Assembly: GCA_012274445.1 (NCBI GenBank)
Contig: JAAROD010000029.1
Location: 992,001 to 1,056,000 of the forward strand
DNA length: 64,000 nt
Reading direction: 5' to 3'
Source of the DNA: Sclerotiophoma versabilis
Lineage: Eukaryota > Ascomycota > Dothideomycetes > Pleosporales > Didymellaceae
The notes under the pieces are model-generated. The model saw only the letters and a list, made by a program, of their open reading frames with translations. It was not told where the DNA came from and searched no databases. Position numbers and translations under genes: made by a program. Shown one piece after another: positions 40,954 to 52,279 of the stretch. Numbering within the stretch: position 1 is the first letter of the stretch; each line of letters starts with the position of its first letter.

Positions 40954-41513
40954 TCGGATTCGTTGAGGCGGCGCCATGCAAGCCATATCCGCAATGTTCC
41001 GTGTGCATACGAGTTCGGCACAGTGCCGCGACCTCGGTGCAGATGCTGCGCTGCCTACTGCCTGCGCTTGCGCCATGGTCGGTTTGTTGACCCATTCAAT
41101 CACCGCTGCGTCGCACGTTGGCGGCCGTTCGGTAGCGAGTCAGCGCCGCCGCGGTGCGTGATCGGTGTACATGTGAGAAGGTGCATGTACTACACAGCGT
41201 AAGGTTTTGCCTAGTCACACTGTGCCCGTCTCCTGATGGCATGCCGCCGCCGCTCGATACAGTGTTTTGCAGGACCCACACTCGGAATCCTATGCCGGTG
41301 GAGAGACGGCCACGTGTGCGCGTTTTTGCCCTTGTACCCGTTCTTTGTCATGTACGTCGATTGATTTGAAGGTCGGTGGTTTGCAATCCGAGCTAAGGGA
41401 TTGCTGGAAGCGCGCAAGTGTAACTAAGCGCGCGGCTGTGTCGGCAAAAATATACGTCTTGTCGTCTGTCGTTGGTTTTTGAAGGATTTTGATTAATCGT
41501 GTAGCTTTTGGTT

Positions 41514-41590
41514 TTAATCTTTTCTTAATTTTTTTATATTCTTTATATTTTTATATTTATTTGTTTTTTTTTGTTGTTTTTTTTCATCAT
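41514..41590. repeat. T-rich, AT-rich patch
   Basis: About 75 bp of mostly T with scattered A, inside otherwise balanced sequence. It stands out against its flanks. Confidence 0.8.
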
Positions 41591-44500
41591 CTATAACAAA
41601 AACTAGAATTACGACGATGAAAAGTCTGCATGGCCTGCGCGTTGCATGTTTGGGGGGTTGGAGGTTTTGTGTATCTGTATATGTGCGCTTGCTGGCTGGC
41701 TGCCTTGTAAGTGGGTCGTAGATCGTTGCAGGAGATAGTCCACGACAGTGGAGAGAGTAACTCTAGCGATATGCAAGGGGAATGACGGAATAAACACCGG
41801 CGTGTGCGGGGTAGAACATGTGCTTGCTGCAACGAAGATGAGGATCCTATCGCGAGGGTTGGCACGGTGAGCATCTGTAGGGGTGATGATAATGCAATGA
41901 TGCTATGCAGATCCGACATGGATAGTGAAATGCTAAACTTGACCGGAAGAAGAGCTCTTTCGAGAGATTTGGGCAGCCAGCAAATAATGCCTCACTCTGC
42001 CAACTCTACTGTGTACAGTTGTACTGGGGGAGGGGAGGTCACGGACGAGCCGTAATCGGAAAAGTGAGGCGTTGACTTGCAGCGGGGATGCACTGATAGT
42101 GAGTAGCAACATGTCGGTGTGACAACTTCTACTTTCTAACGTCAACCAGTTGCAAAGCGTCCAAGGGGTCAAGCCATCGCTACGTCTTCGGCGTCTTCCA
42201 AAACGCACAGAGAACGAAAGCCCGTATAATGGTAGCAACTATCGTGGTAGCAATGTGGTGAGGTTAGACTCTACGCCTGATTTCGAACCAGACGAGGGAT
42301 CTTGATGCCCAATCGAGGCATTGCACCGAAAACGCTCCGAGACGGCGACGCCAGTATCGGCAGTTTAAAAAGAGTTGACCACTATCGAACTCGCACGGCA
42401 CAGCACATAGCAACAATTCAGATCCTATTCGAGGAATCTAAAAGGCCCACGGCGATCCATCGGTGCAATACGATCGGTGTCTTGCAGGGTGTGATGTGAC
42501 GGCAAGGATCGACAACAAGTGTTTTGCAATAAATTGCGTGACTGAAAGGCCAGGATGAGGTCGAGGTGCAAGCTAGAAGCTTTGCATATTGGCGCAGTGG
42601 GACTTCGACCCCGTATTGAGTCCAAAGCCATGACTGCGGCTGTCTCCGCACGCTGATCACTTTCCAAACAGGGCATATTATATACGCACGTGCCCTCGTG
42701 TTTGTGAGTAGAGGCCCCGAGTTATGCGGCGGCTAGTCTCATACTTTGTTGCTTGCTCAGCCGTCCTGCCAGCATAACGGCCGTACCGACTTCGCCATGG
42801 GCGGTTAGGGCGCAAGACTATCAAGGTACTCTCAGGGTGCAGAGGTACACCTTTACAGTTCTCCCCTATACCAACAAACCCTCCCCGGCAGTTGGTAGCA
42901 CCGAGACGGTCGAAGCTCATGGCGAGTGTCGTGTTGCAGAGCCTCGACGGCCATCGCCCACGGTCGAGAATCAGCCCTGTGTGCTGTCTTGCTGCTGAGG
43001 TGTGGCATGAAGTGATTCGGTGTAGCCCACGTATTCGTGTCTACCAGGGCTGTCGGTTTAATCCACAAGGGGCCTCGGGGACAGGCAGTCTGCATGGCGA
43101 GGAGTACGAATGAGGTAGCAATACCGTGTCGACTCAGGGAGGAGTATGGCATCCATTGCGATTGGATCCTGTACCACGCTTGTAGACGGCAACTATCATA
43201 TGAGCGTTGGTTACAGTCAAGCTGAGCGTGGTACACTTACCGTCTTGTCAACGGCGGAGCGTTAAGAGCCGTCTCAACGTTCCTCTTCGGGATGCTAGTT
43301 ATGGGATGCTAGTTGTTACCGGTCTGTGTGCAGGAAGCAAATAGGCTTTGCAAGGAATCCCTTGCGTGGGGAGCCCTTCAGCAATCATCGGCACGTGACA
43401 TGTGGTAACGAGCACTTGCATCCGTTATCGAGTATTGCAGAAGCAGGGAGGGATGTTTTAGTTTGTCGTCAAAGGCGGATGACTACTATGGTTGGACCAT
43501 TATTCCTAGACTTGTTTGTCAGGGAATGGTGGTGCTACTATTACCAGACTTGAATTTTTCTTCTTCATTTTTGGTGCCAAGCCACCCTCTTTCGTTTCTT
43601 TTTGGATATCTTTCCTCACGCTAAAGATGCACTTCAGGGTCTTCACCGCGCCCACGAGTCTCGCAGAAGTAACCACTTCCGACGCTGGGTGCATGCACGA
43701 CTTGGAGGTGGGGCAAACAGTACGGCGGGTTCTTTTCCAGCTGGGCCGCGCTTTCCAGCATCAGGATCAACATCGCCAATGTCAACCAGGTAGGTATCAC
43801 GAGCGTTCGCAAAATTCCGCTGCGCAGAACCGAATGGGACGGAAAGTAGCGAAGCACTGACCAGAACGATTCAAAAGGCCGAAATCGTCTGCACAAATAC
43901 TAGCGATGCCTGCGAGTCAGCGTATGATGGGTCTGCTGAAACAGCTTGCTGGTTTGAGATTAGATGCCATCCCGTGCCACCGGGACAGGGGCAGCACTCC
44001 TTTTGGCGACCAGCGTCATCATCCTGGCCCACGTGAAGTGACCTCACGACCGACAGCGTGGAACCGGGAAGTGGTGGAGGAGGCCAGCCACTGATCAGCT
44101 CGGATCAATCGACGGCGCTGCGCCGACCGCGGCGTTGGATGCACACTATGACGTTTTTGGGCTCTACCCCTGGTGACGATGAGCTGCTGCTGCAACGGCT
44201 GGCGTAATACTGGATTCATCTCCATTATTCGCTTACTGAGAAGGATAACCCTTGAACATATCGAGGCAACTTTTCGAACGGGAGATATGAACGCTGTTCT
44301 GCTGTATCCACGCTCAGTACTGAATGGCCACGGCAGCAAGATCGATGCAGAAAATCAAGAAGTGGGGACAGCTGCCGAGCCTCGCGCACGTGCTACAGTA
44401 TTAGTGCGAGGCACGGAACGATTGCACAGGACGCGGTGATTCATCGACTCTGCCCAATGACAGTTCAACGGTCTCCGCACGTAACTGTGAATGGCGCTAC

Positions 44501-45690
44501 AGATCGGAAGGTCGAGCTGTCCGCCGCAAGAAGACGCAAGCAATACGGCCCAGGGTCTGCGTTGAGGCCCGAGGTGTCTAATAATCGAGTACGCAGATTG
44601 GACGACAGGTTGTGTGTCGGCTTTCACGTCCTGCAGACGTACGGGAAGTTGTCAGAAGGTCAACGCTCCAGCATCGGCCCGTACTTGACTAGCGATCACA
44701 GCCGAGAATCAATCCGTGCCGTAGCGGCAGAACAACGCCTTCGAGGTAGATGCCTGCTACTTACCAGAACTCGTCGTCAAGCTCTCGCAGGGGAACAGCT
44801 GTCACCCTCAGAAGGCCTCCATCAACAAGCCGTTGCAATGATGCAGACATGGTACAGGCTACGGGCTATGTATTGTTAAGCTGCCACACTCTACAGTCGC
44901 GCTACTTGCATTCCTTAGAGCGTCATCTCTCCTTGCGCTGTTCTGTGTGTAAGACGACAACACCAGACTCGTACCAAGCAGATCCTTCGCAATCATCCTG
45001 GCCGACTGAAGAATGGTCGCAGAAGGGCGCATTTCAAGCTGTTTGCAATCTGCGGTTCCTTGTCAACTACTAGATGGAGAAACACCCCTCATCCTTGGAC
45101 ACTCTGTGCACTCATGCAATGCGTATAGGCAGGACAGAGGGCCGGAGATTTTCAATAACATATATTGCTTCCAATAGTGACACTCGACAAGACAGCCTGT
45201 TGCGAATTTCACTCCCTGGACAGCGGGAAGCGAAGATGTGCCTTGTACACCTGAGACATGCTCGTGCACATCACACACATGCCCCGCCCGGCCAACGGGT
45301 CCGGTAGCTGAGCAGCGGGCTCATGGAGCGAACCGCGGCGCGGCAAGATGCAGAAATGACAGCCGGACACACTTCCGCTGGTCTGTGCAGGAGCCGCAGG
45401 GTTCGTTAGCTCAAGCCCATGCGCTTGCATCGATTTGGGCAGATTCGTCGTGTCTTAGCCTGCGCGCTCCTACGGTGGGGGACGTGGATCCCGCTTCCGC
45501 GCGTGGTCATAGCCCAGCGTGCAGTAGCGCCCAAGTCGTACGTGCACTGCGTGCCAGCGTATCCTTGCAAGCCTAGAAGCACCGCCTAGCGCTGTCGTCA
45601 AAGGCGCCGAAAAGCGACAGGGCTTTATGTACTTGTCCTCTTCCTCTCGCGGGTCATCGAGCTAGGGGGGCAGGGGTGGCTGCAGATTTT

Positions 45691-45792
45691 ATGATTTCGT
45701 GCCCAGCCAGCGATCCTCCGACTTGGATACTACATACACCGCATATTCTTATATCATACCGGGCCCTTGCGCCTCTTGCCCGTGGCGCCTGA
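45691..45792 (+). promoter_or_regulatory. Possible uORF of the bZIP gene
   Basis: An ATG at 45691 opens a 33-codon frame ending in TGA at about 45790-45792. It lies 400 bp upstream of the bZIP start. Whether it is transcribed is unknown. From its stop codon to 46192 there is no further ATG on the plus strand. Confidence 0.3.
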
Positions 45793-46196
45793 CATATACA
45801 CTCGACGACCCTCTTCCAACACCCGCAGTTCTACAGCCTCAGTTCGAACCTATTCATCGATACCTCTCCCTGCTGTACTTTACTATTTAACACGTCAGGC
45901 ACACCATACCGAAGCCTCCTGGCCCAAGACATCTTATACCCACGCCTGGAATTTAGGACTCACCACATTCCGCCGCATCAATCAGTCTGCAGGTGTCAAT
46001 TTCAACAACCTGAAACCCTTCACTGCACCCCCTGTAGTATTCACCACAAAATAGTTAGGGTTGTCTTTCAGGCGGCCCATATAACTTTGTCATCCTGGCT
46101 ACCCAAGCGCTTCCGGCTATTCAGGTCCCTCACCCTCATTACTCTAACCGTCTAACTCCACCTTACCACGACGACTCCAAACCGAATCGCTCATGG

Positions 46197-47720
46197 ATGG
46201 CTGGTCGTTCCCAGCGGGGTCCTGACGGCTTCTTTCCGATGTCGCACCGGACCGCAGGGGAAGCTCATCCAGAGCACATGCCTCAACTATCACCTACGCA
46301 ACTTCAGTCTGCTATGCATCCACCCCTTCGCAGTAGTCCCGGACAGCACCCCGGTCACCTGACATTGTCACTTCCACCTCTACGTCAGCTTTCCAGTACA
46401 CCGCCAACTCCATCCGGCCGCAGGATGGACCATCCATTGGGTGTTCAGTCCATTCTGAATCCGCAGGCTGAACTTATTGAGCAGCAGCGGGGCTTACGAC
46501 GCAGTGGATTTCAGATGGAGACACCGTCTCCAGTAGATACCCAGCACTCACAGAGCCTTCCCTCTATCAGTCGACCAACGAGTGTGGACTCTACGCAGGA
46601 TGAGCAGAGGTCTCAAAGGCTATTCCACCCCCCAGGCAGGCCTTCTGCTAGGCACGTATTGACCCCCAAATCGCCTAGTCTACACAGGACCCAGAGCCTT
46701 AGTGGTCTCAATCCCCCAACAGGCACCATCAATGCTCACCAATCACCTTTCCTGACTGCCAATGTGCGTCCTTCGGAGCCAGCAATCTCACAATCTGCTC
46801 TTCCTACCCCTCCTGCTGGGAGCAGAACAGGCTACTTCCCGCCAATGACCGCATCAACGCCAACATCAAATATGCTACGAACAGAAGTGCATCGAACAAG
46901 TGGGCAGTTCCTGTCATCCGGCAGCGCAAGTCCAATAATGCAATATTCCCCTTACAGCCAGTCTGCATCAATCGCTGCAGGATACGAGAGCCATCGTTCG
47001 CAAGGCCATTATGGCTCTACTTTGCACGACGCTCGCCAATCTGGGCCACCGCTAGAGATTGAGCGCAACATGATTCCAGTCTCTCCAAGCGGTCAGAGCA
47101 GTATCCAAATCATGACCATCAAGAGCCAACAGGGCCATAACGTGCAGATACCAGTGGACGTCCAGGCTGCCTCAAAGGTTGCTGATGAGAAGAGGAAACG
47201 GAACGCAGGCGCATCAGCTCGTTTTCGTGCTCGTCGCAAAGAGAAAGAGCGTGAAGCATCTATGAGCATATCAAGACTGGAACAGCAAGTCCGCGAAGCT
47301 ATGGAAAGGGCTGAGTTCTACCGGGGTGAAAGGGACTTCTTCAGGTCCATCGTGTACCAGCAGCCAGGTGCCGACAGACATTATGCAAGACCGCAGTCAC
47401 CGGTCGTACGACGTCTGTCCTCTGCACCCTCACGTGCGCCTTCTTCGATGAACGATGGCGGATCTGATGGGTCTTATGGAGACTATGAAGAAGAAAGTCG
47501 TGAGGCGGATCGCAACGTGCGGCGACGCACTAGCAGCTACCAGCCGATCCCTGCACCCCCGCCAGCAGACGCGAACGCGTCGCCTTTCGCCCCTCATGGA
47601 TACGCGTCGTCACATGGTTCCTCGCATGGTCAGCAATATGCTCCAAACGATCAAGGGCATTTGCCAGCCTTGCAGCAGACCATGATGGAGCGACCTTCGT
47701 ATCGTGATTCCTTCGCTTGA
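46197..47720 (+). CDS. bZIP transcription factor
   Basis: Single exon, 507 residues. The bZIP domain is near residues 328-385: the basic region KRKRNAGASARFRARRKEKE contains the N-x-x-x-S-x-R-F-R form of the signature (N-A-x-x-S-A-R-x-R). A short zipper (ISRLEQQVREAMERAEFYRG) with Leu, Val, Met and Phe at heptad positions follows. The preceding block (QGHNVQIPVDVQAASKVADE) looks conserved too. The first 300 residues are Pro/Ser/Gln-rich, as in activation regions; the tail is Ser/Pro/His-rich. The basic region resembles a Pezizomycotina group related to Met4/Cys3 and Gcn4-type factors, but I cannot name the orthologue. Two ATGs overlap: 46193 starts a 10-codon frame and 46197 starts this one, four bases later. 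A later in-frame ATG at codon 15 is an alternative start. Confidence 0.9.
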   Translation: MAGRSQRGPDGFFPMSHRTAGEAHPEHMPQLSPTQLQSAMHPPLRSSPGQHPGHLTLSLPPLRQLSSTPPTPSGRRMDHPLGVQSILNPQAELIEQQRGLRRSGFQMETPSPVDTQHSQSLPSISRPTSVDSTQDEQRSQRLFHPPGRPSARHVLTPKSPSLHRTQSLSGLNPPTGTINAHQSPFLTANVRPSEPAISQSALPTPPAGSRTGYFPPMTASTPTSNMLRTEVHRTSGQFLSSGSASPIMQYSPYSQSASIAAGYESHRSQGHYGSTLHDARQSGPPLEIERNMIPVSPSGQSSIQIMTIKSQQGHNVQIPVDVQAASKVADEKRKRNAGASARFRARRKEKEREASMSISRLEQQVREAMERAEFYRGERDFFRSIVYQQPGADRHYARPQSPVVRRLSSAPSRAPSSMNDGGSDGSYGDYEEESREADRNVRRRTSSYQPIPAPPPADANASPFAPHGYASSHGSSHGQQYAPNDQGHLPALQQTMMERPSYRDSFA

Positions 47721-48575
47721 GGTCTCACAATATGCAGACACAAGCGATACACCACCGTTCTTGGTGTAGCCTCACAAGAGTTTCTACTCTCATATTCAGA
47801 TTAGCTGCATTGTCTGACTCATGCTGGCTTCTGACCTTTAGTTTTATCACCTAATCTTGATACTGTCATTTTGTTTTCCTGTAGCGGTTTACTGGCATTC
47901 GAGCAACATATTCTATATACCCCTGTCGAGCGCCAACCACCTCAATTTTTTGAGTCGCTCTCGACCTTCGATCTCATGTCAAATATAGACATTGCATTCT
48001 AGAAATTTATGTCTTTGCGGACACAGTCTTCTTCATCTAATCGACTTGTACACTACGGCAACATTCTTGGGCTCACCATCTTCTCGTTCGATATGTACAG
48101 ACAAATGTATCAACAATGTGAGCTTGTCGTCGAACCAGCAAAAGTGCGGCTTGGAAGGTAGCTAACAGTATGCCATCACTGGCTCCAGAATGCAAAGGTT
48201 GCACTACGTCACTCGCAGTAAACTCACGGCTCGGCTTGGACACCCAGATCAACATCAAAGCTATCCAGAAGCCGCCCAACTAGGGCATACATCCAATAAA
48301 TTACCTCTCAAGCCACTGCACGAGATGTAAGACGGATGCGCTCATACCCTCGCTACCTCACACCCGTGTCTGAAAGACTGCGGGCCATACAGACACATCC
48401 CCGGCGAGTGGACCGTTCGTCATCAGCTGAAGAACAACTTTGCCAACAAGTCGACACATTGTTCTCTCATAGATCTAGGCCACAGCACAGACTATCGCTA
48501 ATTACCTAGGTACCTGATCTTCAATCCCTGCCCATCCGTCTATTCGAAGAAACGCATTGATGGATCACCAATCAA

Positions 48576-48608
48576 TTCTTTTCTTTTCTTCTTTTCCTTC
48601 TTCTTCCT
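48576..48608. repeat. Pyrimidine tract
   Basis: About 33 bp of C and T only or nearly so, read directly. No gene is attached to it. Confidence 0.75.
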
Positions 48609-50477
48609 GGTTCTCCGCTAGCAACTCACGGTTTCAGTTTCGGTGCATGGAAGTGGTAGTAAAGCTAAAAAGATCCATGTCAGCTTCCAAACTCTACAAG
48701 GTGTCTAAACCCTCTTCCAGTCAAGCTAACTTAGAGTTACAGTCAAAAGTAGCTACCGTGTACGGCACCGTCCGTGGATGATGGCTTTAAATTCTATGCA
48801 TATTACAACATATCGACGATTCCCATGGCACACTCTGAGTGTTCACGAAAGGGTTTCAGCCGTTTCATAATTCGTCCGGATAACAACCTCGAAATTGTGG
48901 CGTGGACCTTGCGGCTTCTGACACCCTTCAGCCTTGAACATGGCCCGATTTCTCGTCAATCAGTCTCAGCGCAATATTCTGGCCGGTACCAACGACCACC
49001 GGCCTTCAGTCCATGCGTTCTAGTATCGTGCAGCCTTCACAGCTTCATACATGGATGTCCACGTGCGATTTCGACAGCATCATGGCTGTCCTTTGTGCAT
49101 AGTACTGGTAGTGTTGGTACACCGCCTCAGACAAGGCGATCCAGATGTGTCCACGCATACGGGCTAATTTATGCTTCAACCTCGTGGATATGCCCATAAT
49201 GCTTGACATGACGCACACCTCAAGCGAATTCCGTTCCCAACAGCAAGGTTACTAGGCGTGGCCCATGATTCTGAAGCCACCGGACCTCTGTGCTGGGACA
49301 CTTGGAAGTTATTTCTGCATCTCCTATATCCGGAATTCTCTCCGGTGCAGAATGATGGAGCAAGCTGTCCAGAACGGGCTGAACCTAAATTTTGCCAAGG
49401 CTCAAGCTTAAACTATAAACTCCGCGAGTGCTCCCACCATCGACGGTGGCTTCAGCCTACCTTCGCCAGTCGAACACTATCGTCTACCAGTATTTTACTA
49501 GGCTTTCTAATTACTGATGAAGAGGCGAGTGAGGGTAGTCGCAGCCGTCATCATGCTGGGTCGCTCGTCCTTCGCTTTATCGACGCCCATTGCATTATTG
49601 TCATTGCAAACGGTCCGACTCTTGACCCCATACGAGTCGGCGTTAAATTCCTTAACCCTTGCTCATATCAACAGACTGAAGAGTCACATTCAAGTCCGGC
49701 GCGCATCTCTCCGGGCCACGGTCTATCTCATGCTTTAGGAAGACTGCGATATCCCGGACGGAGCACGGTACCTGTTCCCCTAGCATCAGCAAGAAGCTTT
49801 GCTCACTGGCCAAACCAGGCGAGTGGCTTGAACATCTTCGGCCTACCCGGTCTACACCAGAAGATGCTCCACTTCACCAGAAATTCTGGCCTTTGGGACT
49901 GCACATCGAAGTCATTCACACAACGCGCAAGTCCCATGATATCTTTCAAGCTGTGGTCTTGAAGTTGATCGTTCGTCTGCATACTACGACGACATGATCG
50001 AATTTGTAAACAAGACAGGGTCTGCTCAATAACGTGCAGCACATACTCGATAACGCCGATGTATATTGCAGCTGTTCCCATTCGACCAGAACTACTGCGG
50101 GAAAACCACTGACTGCGCCGGTCGTTGTCGGTGCATTCTACCAAAAGCGAAAATTGAACATCGCAACGGAGTAGCCAGGCTCTCCTGCAACTGCTTCGGA
50201 GCACACTGGTTAAGTGCGACAATTCAAATGTTGCGACATGGATGCGAGAGTAGTCCACGTTGCCCTTGTTTCGATCGCTAGTACTGCCGTATCCCCGAAG
50301 CAGGTCTACACCGCTTCTTCTAGTCTCAGGCATGCACCGTATTTTCTTCAGTATCAGCTACGCCTGGCTGTGTTAGTCGTTGTTATCTACAATCTAGAAT
50401 GGCACGTAATTTAGTACCCCGCCAAAGCGTGTCTTCAGAGGTGGGGCACTCGATTCGTGATTCCAAAATGGAACGGT

Positions 50478-50511
50478 GAGAAAAAAAGAAAAAGAAAAAA
50501 GGAGAAAAAGA
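50478..50511. repeat. Purine tract
   Basis: About 34 bp of A and G only, dominated by A. Confidence 0.8.
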
Positions 50512-52261
50512 CACCCGCAAAACCGCGCGTAACACTTGAATCTTCACTTGAATTTGGCCCCTCACTTGCGATGTTCAAGGATGACTCGATCAACACATAA
50601 TACATGCGTGATTACGGGGGCGGATATGGATTCCAATGAATCAGACGTAGCAGGATCTCACCGATTACCATATCCTCGGGATGAGCTTGCACAGTCAAAA
50701 CTCCAGAGTCCAGCTGACTGTGGACTGTAATCCACGGAGCACGAGGTCAGACTAGTTGTCTTTCGACTATCGTATGCTTCGGCCCGGTCGACGTTGCGCA
50801 CTTTACGGAGCTTTATCTCTCAAAACGTTCAACATCCGCGCCTCAACGTCTTCGCAGACCGCGACATGGCCTGAAACTCCAATCATAAATCTGCGGAGCA
50901 CTCTCCCTTTCTCGTGCGCACCAGAACACCAACAGAAACTGTTTTCATATGGAAGCTAAAATTTCCATCTCGACACGTGTATATTCATCTCACCGCATGT
51001 TCCCTGTTTCGACGCAAAGTGTTCGCCGGATGAGAGTCCTTCCCGCTACTGCAACGGTATGCACCCGCGCCTTTCTCCGTCTGCACGAAATGGTTCGTTG
51101 GCGCCCCGACATCCACCCACAACCCTCCCTAACTCATCACTTGATCGAAACCGGCATACTCGATGGCCCTAACGACCGGCACTTCATACAGCGCTTGTCG
51201 TACCGCATCGGCGCCACAGCCTCAACTCAGCGCATGTGCCGCGCTGCAAGCTCCCTTCACCCTGCTTCAGCAGCAGGACCCGATGTGATTATCAAAACAG
51301 GACTCGTGCATGCCACAGGGCAAAACTCAAGTGCTTGTGTGATGCGACACGAAGCAGCACTTGTGGATCAAGATGCAGGTGGTTATCTGATTGAGCGCGG
51401 GGCAACAGCGGTATCCCGGTCAGCGCTTATGCATGTGATGGTGGGCTGCGAGCTTGCGCAATGTGTTATGAGCCGACCAAGCCTTATGCAAGCCGTCATG
51501 CGGGAGAGCCGACCAGCATTGCAGCCGAGTGTTGCACAGCAGCTTGAAGGCTGAGGCGAGTGTTTGTTGAGAGATGTCACCAATATTCGTACCTGCCGCA
51601 ACAACATCTAAGCCAGCACTTCGAGAACGTTGACAGCAGTACCTGAGCGTCTTGCTCGAGCGATCGTACACGAGCAACAGTCGGGCCGCTGTTAACAAAA
51701 CCCAGGGTTTCCAGATCGTCGAGCTCTAGCATCTGGCAAGGCTGGATCACCCCAGCCGAAATACCTAGATTTGCCAACGCCATACGCGCTTGACTCGAGA
51801 CCATCTTCAACCGCACCAAACAGGTAACTGTACCGACGAGATTCCGGTGTATCCAGGCACGCGATCAAGATTGATACCTGAATATGTACTCAGCCAATAT
51901 CTGCAGGTGACACCCGGCCTGACAAGCACCTACATGCCTATACCGGCCTGTACGCCAGTTTTACGCCACGCAATCAATAGAGTGCCAGCCTGCGCAATAG
52001 GAAGAATTTCTCGTCATCTCGAATACTCAATGCTCTCGATCGCCGAGTACAAGTACCCACTGATGCACATCCCGTGCATTTTCTTCACACGCGACGACGG
52101 ACAATAGATTAGCCACGGCGGGATGTAACAGGGATCCGGAAATCCCACGATTAGGGACAACCCCAACACACCGGACCCGCTGCTCCACAGATTGCAGAAG
52201 ACAAAAAAGGTGACTTACATGCATGTCCGCGAAATGACAATTGCTGAGAATGGTATGCGTT

Positions 52262-52279
52262 GACTCCACAGGTGGAGTC
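52262..52279. repeat. Perfect 8-bp inverted repeat with 2-bp centre
   Basis: GACTCCAC, then AG, then GTGGAGTC. It is followed within 25 bp by further GAGTC and GACTC-like elements (gagtccacttgagtcgagtc), forming a small cluster. Confidence 0.85.

Larger units (their letters stand above)
39966..46196. other. Gene-poor region of 6.2 kb
   Basis: No frame on either strand is longer than about 195 codons, none resembles a known family, and overlapping frames on opposite strands are common. Base composition is close to even apart from short simple-sequence patches listed separately. I see no transposase, reverse transcriptase, terminal repeats or RNA gene. The final 500 bp probably form the promoter and leader of the bZIP gene. 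Long regulatory sequence or non-coding transcripts are possible but not shown. Confidence 0.5.

Noticed and set aside
42262..42345. tRNA-like T arm (minus strand, tctggTTCGAAAtcagg) with a nearby 5-bp stem and 7-base loop
   Set aside because: The loop lacks the invariant U33, no matching 5' acceptor strand or box A could be found, and the spacing does not give a cloverleaf.
46045..46062. TTAGGGTT, a telomere-like word
   Set aside because: It is a single copy with no array, inside the bZIP leader; chance is enough.
49258..49962. 234-codon plus-strand frame
   Set aside because: It begins at GTG, shows no domain or composition typical of a protein, and is crossed by an opposite-strand frame of similar size.
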